A stretch of DNA of 5,784 nucleotides from Betaproteobacteria bacterium (lineage in GTDB: Bacteria; Pseudomonadota; Gammaproteobacteria; Burkholderiales; SG8-39): contig JAOUFA010000249.1 in the NCBI GenBank assembly GCA_029858545.1, positions 1-5,784 of the forward strand. The letters are read 5' to 3'. Below the pieces are notes generated by a model, which worked only from the letters and a program-made list of their open reading frames with translations, was not told where the DNA came from and did not search any database. This document shows positions 1 through 5,347 of this stretch, piece by piece. The position numbers and the translations under genes are program-made. Each line of letters starts with the position of its first letter. The stretch's first letter is position 1.

Positions 1-823
1 CGACGATCTCGCCCGCCCTGAATACGCGCGCGGCGGCGCCGGCTCCGGCGCCGACCACGATCGAGGACGCGTCCGCCGGATCGCCACCCGCAGTCAGATC
101 CTGCGTCGTGCTGCCGACCACCAGCGCATGGCCATTGGAGAGAAAGATGTTCGCCGCGCCGTCGCTTTGCACGAAGACGCTCGCGCGCACCAGCTTGTTC
201 AGGTCGGCGATCGTCGCATCGCGCTGGTCGAGCAGGTCGTTCGGCGTATGTCCCCTGCCCGAGGCGGCGGCGACCGCATCGTTGAGCTGCGCGATCTGTC
301 TCGCGTAGGTGTTGATCTGCACGACATCCTGCGCGATGCGCTCGTTGACACCCTGGCGCGCACCGTCGAGCGCGGCACCGAAACTCTGGAAGCGTTGCGT
401 CAGCGACTGCGCCGACGAGAACATCACCTGCCGCGACGGGATATCGGCCGGGTGCGAGGCGACGCCCTGGATCGAGGAGAAAAAGCCGCTCAGCGCGACC
501 CCCAGATTGCTTTCGGGCTCGGCGAGCAGATTCGCCAGGCGCGCGATCTCGGTCGAGTAGGTGGAATACTGGCTTGCCTGCGATTGCAGGCCGCGCACCT
601 CGGCCTGCAGCTGATCGGAATACACGCGGCGAACGGTTTCGACGTTCGCGCCCTTGCCGAGATAGCCGGCGCCGGTGAACTGCGCGGCGGCCGAGCCCTG
701 CACCGATACCTGGCGGCTGTAGCCCGGGGTATTGACGTTGCTCAGATTGTGGGTCGTGGTCTGCAGGCCCGCTTGCGCGGCGTTCAGACCGGTAAGGGCC
801 ACGCTGAATATTGAACTCGTCAT
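1..823 (-). CDS. flgK: Flagellar hook-associated protein 1 (FlgK), 5' part, truncated by window edge
   Basis: FlgK is the first hook-filament junction protein. It is secreted through the flagellar export apparatus and sits between hook (FlgE) and FlgL/filament. The frame opens with ATG at 823 and stays open for 274 codons to the window edge; the usual family length is roughly 450-650 residues, so about half is missing. The N-terminus (MTSSIFSVALTGLNAAQAGL) and residues 26-35 (NLSNVNTPGY) are the classical N-terminal signature of flagellar rod/hook/HAP proteins, followed by SRQV as is typical of FlgK. Residues about 60-210 are helix-rich, with the FlgK-like stretches LLAEPESNLGVAL (about 99-111) and NDLLDQRDATIADL (about 195-208), the latter being a well-conserved FlgK segment. 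A Shine-Dalgarno GAGGG at 831-835 lies 7 nt before the ATG. It is preceded by a FliA-type promoter in the 154-nt gap after flgJ. No frameshift or stop is seen. Confidence 0.96.
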   Translation of the reverse strand, partial: MTSSIFSVALTGLNAAQAGLQTTTHNLSNVNTPGYSRQVSVQGSAAAQFTGAGYLGKGANVETVRRVYSDQLQAEVRGLQSQASQYSTYSTEIARLANLLAEPESNLGVALSGFFSSIQGVASHPADIPSRQVMFSSAQSLTQRFQSFGAALDGARQGVNERIAQDVVQINTYARQIAQLNDAVAAASGRGHTPNDLLDQRDATIADLNKLVRASVFVQSDGAANIFLSNGHALVVGSTTQDLTAGGDPADASSIVVGAGAGAAARVFRAGEIV

Positions 824-830
824 TTCCTCG

Positions 831-835
831 CCCTC
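831..835 (-). promoter_or_regulatory. Ribosome-binding site of flgK
   Basis: GAGGG on the minus strand, 7 nt before the ATG at 823-821. A second purine run, GAGGAA, abuts the start codon. Together they fix this ATG as the flgK start and fit independent translation from the leader of the predicted FliA transcript. Confidence 0.6.
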
Positions 836-943
836 GGCGGCTCTCTGGAACCGTTATCGTGTGTCGACACTTGGCGCAAACCCCGGACTCCTCGCCGAAC
901 GGGCCTTCACCGAACTCTCGCGTCCGCCGCCCGCATTACGTAT

Positions 944-970
944 TCATCGGCCGCCTCGCAGGCAACTTGA
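944..970 (-). promoter_or_regulatory. Predicted FliA (sigma-28) promoter for flgK
   Basis: Read on the minus strand, TCAAGTTG (970-963) is followed by exactly 11 nt and then GCCGATGA (951-944). Against the enterobacterial sigma-28 consensus TAAAGTTT-N11-GCCGATAA this is 6/8 and 7/8 matches with ideal spacing. It lies 7 nt beyond the flgJ stop codon and about 120 nt before the flgK start, in the correct orientation. A FliA-dependent promoter driving flgK(L) is well established in Salmonella and E. coli, which supports the call. The start point would be expected near 936 (inference), giving a leader of about 110 nt. No terminator is visible between flgJ and this site, so read-through from the upstream operon is probably also possible. 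Confidence 0.8.
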
Positions 971-977
971 GCCGGAT

Positions 978-1802
978 TCACGCCACCGCCTGCAGGCTCA
1001 GCGTCCGGTTGATCACCTGGGTGAGCTTCTGCGCATAGCGCGGATCGGTGGCATAGCCACCCGCCTGCACCCCGGCGGCAAAGGCGGCCGCGTCGCCTCC
1101 GGCCTGCACCGCGCCGGCATAGCGCGAGCTTCCCGCGAGCAGACGCGCATGGTCGCGGAACGCTTCGCCATAGGAGGAATAGGCGCGGAATTTCTGCACC
1201 ATGCTGCGCGGCCTGCCGTCCACATATTCGATGGTGCGCGCCTCGACCGTCCTGCCGCTCCAGTTTCCGCCGGCCTTCACGCCGAATACGTTGTAGCTCG
1301 GGCTGCCGTCGGCGGCGCGCAGCTCGCGCCGCCCCCAGCCCGACTCGAGCGCCGCCTGGCCGACCGAGAACTGCGCCGGAATGCCGAATTCACGCTCTGC
1401 GGCGCGCGCATGCGGAAGCATGCCGCGCACGAAATCCTCCGGGCGAGCGGGCGCGGCGGCAGCCGGCGCGGACGGGTGCGGCGCATGCGAAGTCTGCCGC
1501 GAGATCTGCTGCGACATCTGTCGGGTGAGCACTTCGGCGAGCCCCAGACCCTTGCCCGACAGGCGCTGCGCGAGACTCTGGTCGAGCATCGCGGTATAGC
1601 TGCGCGTGGCCGAACTGGCGAGCGGATCTTCCTGCGCCGTCGCCTCGCGCATGCTCTTCATGACCAGGTTGATGTAGAGCGCCTCGAACTGGCGCGCCAC
1701 CTCGCCGAGCGTCTTGCCGGGAGCGTCCTTCGCACGGCGCCTTAGCTCATCGAGCGCGCGCAGGTCGGTGCCGAGTGTCGCGCCGGGTGCGTCGAACGCC
1801 AT
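978..1802 (-). CDS. flgJ: Flagellar rod-cap protein with peptidoglycan hydrolase (muramidase) domain, FlgJ
   Basis: FlgJ is exported to the periplasm, where it caps the growing rod and cleaves peptidoglycan so the rod can pass. The 274-residue product shows both domains of the two-domain form found in beta- and gammaproteobacteria. An N-terminal rod-binding domain spans about residues 30-95 (VARQFEALYINLVMKSMREA at 35-54, then a SYTAMLDQSLAQRL segment). A proline/alanine linker covers about 105-121, and a C-terminal glycoside hydrolase 73 domain runs from about 122 to 270. The hydrolase motif LESGWG gives Glu153, and IEYVDG gives Glu192. These are 39 residues apart, the same spacing as the two acidic residues described as catalytic in Salmonella FlgJ (Glu184/Glu223), so the enzyme looks active. 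PSYNVFGVKA and GGYATDPRYAQKL are also typical. No signal peptide is seen, as expected for a flagellar type III export substrate. The ATG starts 1 nt after the flgI stop (TGACATG), with GAGG at 1812-1815 as a plausible Shine-Dalgarno. Confidence 0.97.
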   Translation of the reverse strand: MAFDAPGATLGTDLRALDELRRRAKDAPGKTLGEVARQFEALYINLVMKSMREATAQEDPLASSATRSYTAMLDQSLAQRLSGKGLGLAEVLTRQMSQQISRQTSHAPHPSAPAAAAPARPEDFVRGMLPHARAAEREFGIPAQFSVGQAALESGWGRRELRAADGSPSYNVFGVKAGGNWSGRTVEARTIEYVDGRPRSMVQKFRAYSSYGEAFRDHARLLAGSSRYAGAVQAGGDAAAFAAGVQAGGYATDPRYAQKLTQVINRTLSLQAVA

Positions 1803-1803
1803 G

Positions 1804-2919
1804 TCAGATGACCTCGAGCTCGGCGCGCAGCGCGCCGGAGGCCTTGATCGCCTGCAGGATCGAAACCAGGTCCTGCGGATTGGCGCCCAGCGCGTTGAGC
1901 GCCTTCACTACCTCGGAGAGCTGCGCGCCGGCCTCCACCATCATCAGGCCGCCGCCTTCCTGCCGGATCTGCACCTCGGCGCGCTCGGCGACCACGGTCT
2001 GACCCTGCGAGAACGGGCCCGGCTGGCTGATCACCGGGGTGCTGTTGACCATGATCGACAGGTTGCCGTGCGCGACCGCGCAGGCCTGCAGCGTCACGGC
2101 GCGGTTCATCACCACCGATCCGGTGCGCGCATTGATGATCACCCGCGCACCCGGCATGCCGCCCTCGACCGTGAGCCCCTCCAGGCGCGCGAGAAACGAA
2201 ACCCGATCGTTCGCTTCGCGCGGCGCAAGCACCTGCACCAGGCGCGCATCGAGCGCCTGCGCGGTGCGCTCGCCAGACTGGGTGTTGATCGCCTCGGCGA
2301 CGCGGCGCGCGGTGTCGAAATCCGCGCTGTGCAGTTCGATGTTCACGTAGTCGGAGTCGAGCACCGGCTGCGGCGCGGCGCGCTCGACGGTCGCGCCGCC
2401 GGGAATGCGCCCGGCGTTCAATTGATTGATTTGCGCCTTGCTGCCGCCGGCCGATGCGCCCGCTCCGCCGACCACGACATTGCCCTGCGCGATCGCGTAC
2501 ACGCGCCCGTCGGTCCCCTTGAGCGGGGTGAGCAGCAGCGTGCCCCCGCGCAGGCTCTTCGCGTTGCCGAGCGACGAGACGGTGATATCGAACTGCTGAC
2601 CGGGGGTCGCGAACGCCGGCAGCATCGCGGTGACCATCACCGCGGCGACGTTCTTCAGCTGGAACGCCGATCCCGGCGGCAGCGTGACTCCCATCTGCGA
2701 CAGCATCGAACTGACGCTTTGCGCGGTGAACGGGGTCTGCGAGGTCTGATCGCCGCTGCCGTCGAGCCCGGCGATGATGCCGTAGCCGATCAGCTGATTG
2801 ACACGCACGCCCTGGATGTTCGCCAGGTCCTTGATTCGCTCGGCGCGCGCCGGAACCGGGCCGAACGCGCCGATCGCGAGCAGCACCGCGAACAGCGCGG
2901 AAAATGAACGGGCCGTCAT
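1804..2919 (-). CDS. flgI: Flagellar P-ring protein FlgI
   Basis: FlgI forms the P-ring around the distal rod in the peptidoglycan layer, making the LP-ring bushing with FlgH. The product is 371 residues, the normal size. It begins with a Sec signal peptide (hydrophobic core about residues 7-20, predicted cleavage after ARA at 24-26, mature N-terminus ERIKDLANIQGVR). Highly conserved family stretches follow: NQLIGYGIIAGLDGSGDQT (41-59), a LPPGSAFQLKNVAAVMVTA region (about 80-98), GGTLLLTPLKG (125-135), YAIAQGNVVVGG (141-152), CAVAHGNL (280-287) and, near the end, ALNALGANPQDLVSILQAIK. Cys280 is present, but the position corresponding to the second cysteine of enterobacterial FlgI is Ala363, so the known intramolecular disulfide cannot form. 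The ATG lies 1 nt after the flgH stop in a TGACATG junction. No Shine-Dalgarno is visible just before it, suggesting translation coupled to flgH. Confidence 0.98.
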   Translation of the reverse strand: MTARSFSALFAVLLAIGAFGPVPARAERIKDLANIQGVRVNQLIGYGIIAGLDGSGDQTSQTPFTAQSVSSMLSQMGVTLPPGSAFQLKNVAAVMVTAMLPAFATPGQQFDITVSSLGNAKSLRGGTLLLTPLKGTDGRVYAIAQGNVVVGGAGASAGGSKAQINQLNAGRIPGGATVERAAPQPVLDSDYVNIELHSADFDTARRVAEAINTQSGERTAQALDARLVQVLAPREANDRVSFLARLEGLTVEGGMPGARVIINARTGSVVMNRAVTLQACAVAHGNLSIMVNSTPVISQPGPFSQGQTVVAERAEVQIRQEGGGLMMVEAGAQLSEVVKALNALGANPQDLVSILQAIKASGALRAELEVI

Positions 2920-2920
2920 G

Positions 2921-3580
2921 TCAGAACGGCGAAACGAGTTGGAACAGGCGCGCGAGCCAGCCCTGGTTCTGCGCCTCGTCGGTGATCCCGCCGCCCTTGT
3001 ACTCGAGCCTCAGGTCGGCGAGCTGGTCGGACGACACGCCGCCGCTCGCGCCGGCGAGCGAGGCGGGATTGAGCACGCCCGAGAAGCGCAGCGTCTCGGC
3101 ATTGCGGTTCACGCCCAGACGCTTTTCGCCGGCGAGCACCAGATTGCCGTTTGGCAGCACCTCGATCACGGTGGTGGTAATGGTGCCGCTGAACACGTTG
3201 TCGCTCGAGGTCTCGCCCTTGCCGTCGAACTTGTTCCCGGTGCTCGCGGCGAACTGCGCGCCGTTGAAATTCTTGCCGAACGCGCCGCGGATGCCGGGCA
3301 TGTCGATCGAGGTGTCGCCGCTGCGCGAAGTGGTCGAACTGGCCTTGCGGCTCGCCGAGAGCTTCTCGCTGATCGTGACGTAGACGATGTCGCCGACCTG
3401 GCGCGCGCGCCGGTCCTCGAACAGCGAGCGGTAGCGCGATTCGTTGTACACCGCGCCGCCGCTGGGGGCCTGCGCGACGGACGCCTGCGGCACGACGCTG
3501 GTCGGCTCGCGCACTTCGATCTTCGGGTCGAGCACGCACCCGGCGGTGAAAAGCACCACGGCAATCGCGACGGTCTTCAT
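2921..3580 (-). CDS. flgH: Flagellar L-ring lipoprotein FlgH
   Basis: FlgH is an outer-membrane lipoprotein that assembles into the L-ring around the distal rod. From the ATG at 3580 the product has 219 residues. It starts with a short lipoprotein signal peptide (MKTVAIAVVLFTAG) and the lipidated Cys15; Thr at -3 of the lipobox is less usual than Leu, but Ala-Gly at -2/-1 fit. Conserved FlgH features follow: YNESRYRSLFEDRRARQVGD (about 45-64), IVYVTISEKLSASRKASS (65-82), TTVIEVLPNGNLVLAGEKRL (126-145), SGVLNPASL (157-165) and the C-terminal GWLARLFQLVSPF. An alternative TTG at 3595 overlaps the flgG stop and would add five residues (MTGPG). The ATG is preferred because it places the basic residue and hydrophobic core directly at the N-terminus, and because GGGG at 3587-3590 is a weak ribosome-binding site 6 nt upstream. 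Confidence 0.95.
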   Translation of the reverse strand: MKTVAIAVVLFTAGCVLDPKIEVREPTSVVPQASVAQAPSGGAVYNESRYRSLFEDRRARQVGDIVYVTISEKLSASRKASSTTSRSGDTSIDMPGIRGAFGKNFNGAQFAASTGNKFDGKGETSSDNVFSGTITTTVIEVLPNGNLVLAGEKRLGVNRNAETLRFSGVLNPASLAGASGGVSSDQLADLRLEYKGGGITDEAQNQGWLARLFQLVSPF

Positions 3581-3591
3581 CCCCGGCCCCG

Positions 3592-4374
3592 TCAAAGCTG
3601 GCTCAGACGCTGCAGCATCTGGTCGGAGGTCTGGATCGACTTCGAGTTGATCTCGTACGCACGCTGCGTCTGGATCATGTTGACCAGTTCCTCGACGACA
3701 TTCACGTTCGAGGTTTCGAGGTAACCCTGGCTGAGAAGCCCCATCCCGTTCAATCCGGGGGTGCCGGTGGTCGGCGTTCCCGACGCGGGCGTCTCGGTGT
3801 ACAGGTTCTGTCCGTTCGACTGCAGCCCGCCCGGATTGACGAAGTTGGCGAGTTGAATGCTGCCGAGCTGCACCGGCGTGCTCGAACCGGCGAGCGTCGC
3901 GGTCACCACGCCGTCCTGCCCGATCGAGATCGACTGCGCCGCCGACGGCACCGTGATCGCGGGTTGGACGTGAAAACCGTTCGAAGTGACGACCTGTCCC
4001 TGGGCGTCGAGATGGAACGACCCGTCGCGCGTGTAGGCGGTCGTGCCGTCGGGCATCTGGATCTGGAAGAATCCCTGACCGTTGATCGCGAGATCGAGAT
4101 TGTTGCCGGTCTGCTGGAGATTGCCCTGGGTATGAATGCGCGCGGTGGCCACCGGACGCACCCCGGTGCCGATCTGCAGGCCGGCGGGCGCCTGGGTCTG
4201 CTGCGAGGATTGCGCACCCGGCTGACGCACCGTCTGGTACAGCAGATCCTCGAACACCGCGCGCCCGCGCTTGAATCCGGTGGTACCGACGTTCGCCAGA
4301 TTGTTGGCGATCACGTCAAGCTGAGTCTGCTGGGCGTCGAGCCCGGTCTTGGAAATCCAGAGTGAGCGAATCAT
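3592..4374 (-). CDS. flgG: Flagellar distal rod protein FlgG
   Basis: FlgG forms the distal rod that crosses the peptidoglycan and outer membrane and is encircled by the P- and L-rings. The 260-residue product is the same length as the enterobacterial protein. The N-terminus carries the axial-protein signature (LDVIANNLANVGTTGFKRGR, 19-38) and then FEDLLYQTVRQPGAQ (41-55), the FlgG-specific region next to the N-terminal helix that is linked to the straight, rigid rod form. The middle has TGNNLDLAINGQGFFQIQMP (89-107) and AYTRDGSFHLDAQGQVVTSN (113-132), typical of rod/hook proteins. The C-terminus ends in YLETSNVNVVEELVNMIQTQ (218-237) and RAYEINSKSIQTSDQMLQRL, the paired coiled-coil helix. 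A clear Shine-Dalgarno AAGGA (4381-4385) sits 6 nt before the ATG. Its stop lies 11 nt before the flgH ATG. It is separated from flgF by a 198-nt repeat-bearing spacer. Confidence 0.98.
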   Translation of the reverse strand: MIRSLWISKTGLDAQQTQLDVIANNLANVGTTGFKRGRAVFEDLLYQTVRQPGAQSSQQTQAPAGLQIGTGVRPVATARIHTQGNLQQTGNNLDLAINGQGFFQIQMPDGTTAYTRDGSFHLDAQGQVVTSNGFHVQPAITVPSAAQSISIGQDGVVTATLAGSSTPVQLGSIQLANFVNPGGLQSNGQNLYTETPASGTPTTGTPGLNGMGLLSQGYLETSNVNVVEELVNMIQTQRAYEINSKSIQTSDQMLQRLSQL

Positions 4375-4380
4375 GCTAGT

Positions 4381-4385
4381 TCCTT
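4381..4385 (-). promoter_or_regulatory. Ribosome-binding site of flgG
   Basis: AAGGA on the minus strand with 6-nt spacing to the ATG at 4374 is the best Shine-Dalgarno in the window. It fits the fact that flgG, unlike flgH, flgI and flgJ, does not closely follow another gene's stop codon and must recruit ribosomes on its own. Confidence 0.7.
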
Positions 4386-4467
4386 AATGTGTCCTGCGAA
4401 ACAGCGGCGTGCTTCCGTGTCGTGCTACCTGAGCGCGTCGCCGGTTTGGGGTCATCTTGCATCTCCC

Positions 4468-4506
4468 CGTTTTGATCATTCGCGCTTTGCGCAAACGATC
4501 AAAACG
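4468..4506. repeat. Inverted repeat with inner palindrome in the flgF-flgG spacer
   Basis: CGTTTTGATC (4468-4477) and GATCAAAACG (4497-4506) are perfect 10-bp inverted arms around a 19-nt loop. The loop itself contains GCGC-TTT-GCGC (4482-4492) and the perfect palindrome TTTGCGCAAA (4486-4495). A further direct copy of the arm core, GATCAAAAC, lies at 4521-4529, so the core occurs three times in about 60 nt. The arms are AT-rich against a very GC-rich background. No T-run follows on either strand, so this is not a standard rho-independent terminator. It may be a protein-binding site, an RNA structure within the flg transcript, or a small dispersed repeat; the sequence alone does not decide. 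Confidence 0.7.
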
Positions 4507-4572
4507 CGGAGACCAAGGAAGATCAAAACCCGCGCCGACGCTCGTCATTGCCTCTCCCGACCCTGTCACCGG

Positions 4573-5304
4573 TCATCCCCCGACGTTGAGCAACTGCGAT
4601 GCCGCGCGCGCGTCCTCCTGCGCGGTTTGCAGCAGTTTCATGTGCATCTCGAACTGGCGTGCCGCGCTGATCATGCCGACCATCGCGTCGACCACGTTCA
4701 CGTTGCTGCCCTCGAGCGCGCCCGACACGACGCGTGCCGCGGGATCGGCGGCAAGCGCCTCGCCGCCGGCGGCGCGAAACAGTCCATCGTCGCCGCGCGA
4801 GAGTTCGCGCTCCGCGGGCGTGACGAGCTTCAAGCGGCCCAGCGCGACCGTCGCGCGCGACTGACCCGGCTGTGCCGCCGAAATCGTGCCGTCGGCGGAA
4901 ATGCTGAGCGCCGCGCCGTCGGGCACCGCGATCGGGCCGCCATCGCCGAGCACCTGCGCGCCGCCCGCCGTCTGCAGCGTGCCGTTGGGCCCGACCTGCA
5001 GATTGCCGTTGCGCGTGTAGGCTTCGCTGCCGTCGGTGGCCTGCACCGCGAGCCAGGCCCCGCCTTGCGGCGCGACATCGAGCGCGCGCCCGGTCTGCTG
5101 CACCGGCCCGGCTGCCAGGTCGGCGCCCACGCTCGATTCGATCGCATAGACACGCGCGTCGCGATCGGTCGGTACGCCGCGAAATGCGAGCGTCTCGGCG
5201 CGGTAGCCCGGCGTGTTCGCGTTGGCGAGATTGTTCGCGACGCTTTCCTGGCGGTGCATCACATGCTTGGCGCCGCTCATCGCCAGATAGATCATTCGGT
5301 CCAT
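4573..5304 (-). CDS. flgF: Flagellar proximal rod protein FlgF
   Basis: FlgF is a proximal rod component between the FlgB/FlgC segment and FlgG; it is exported by the flagellar type III system. The product has 243 residues, close to the usual 240-255. The N-terminus MDRMIYLAMSGAKHVMHRQE is characteristic of FlgF (MDR-x-IY-x-AM-x-G) and is followed by the axial signature SVANNLANANTPGYRAE (21-37). The middle has TGRALDVAPQGGAWLAVQ (71-88) and AYTRNGNLQVGPNGTLQT (95-112), the conserved core shared with FlgG and FlgE. The C-terminus has GALEGSNVNVVDAMVGMISA (195-214) and a helical tail ending ASQLLNVGG. The ATG at 5304 is chosen because the FlgF signature begins right there. The ribosome-binding site is weak (GGGAA at 5309-5313). 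flgF starts 43 nt after the flgE stop and is probably cotranscribed. Confidence 0.97.
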   Translation of the reverse strand: MDRMIYLAMSGAKHVMHRQESVANNLANANTPGYRAETLAFRGVPTDRDARVYAIESSVGADLAAGPVQQTGRALDVAPQGGAWLAVQATDGSEAYTRNGNLQVGPNGTLQTAGGAQVLGDGGPIAVPDGAALSISADGTISAAQPGQSRATVALGRLKLVTPAERELSRGDDGLFRAAGGEALAADPAARVVSGALEGSNVNVVDAMVGMISAARQFEMHMKLLQTAQEDARAASQLLNVGG

Positions 5305-5347
5305 GGTATTCCCGTCTCAATGGGGACGTACCCCGGTGGTTGACTCA

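Noticed and set aside
854..861. Second sigma-28-like -10 (CACGATAA on the minus strand) nearer to flgK
   Set aside because: The -10 is a fair match, but the segment 11 nt upstream (TTTGCGCC) does not resemble the -35 TAAAGTTT. The site at 944-970 is clearly better.
732..1745. Long plus-strand open frame (337 codons) opposite flgJ
   Set aside because: It lies antisense to a clearly recognised gene, is Arg/His/Leu/Ala-rich low-complexity in the way of GC-rich antisense frames, and has no recognisable domain.
1714..2907. Plus-strand open frame of 397 codons opposite flgI
   Set aside because: It is antisense to the unmistakable flgI coding sequence. Its Arg/Asp/His-rich composition is what the reverse complement of GC-rich codons gives.
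2798..3724. Plus-strand open frame of 308 codons opposite flgH
   Set aside because: It spans parts of three minus-strand genes and their junctions, and shows no family resemblance.
4468..4506. Inverted repeat as a rho-independent terminator between flgF and flgG
   Set aside because: No T-run follows the stem on either strand, the loop is long, and terminating here would cut off essential rod and ring genes.
5322..5334. Small GGGG/CCCC hairpin in the flgE-flgF gap
   Set aside because: The stem is only 4 bp in GC-rich sequence, with no T-run and no sign of function. The gap is a normal short operon spacer.
4387..5343. Plus-strand open frame of 318 codons opposite flgF
   Set aside because: It is antisense to flgF and the spacer, with arginine-rich shadow composition and no recognisable motif.
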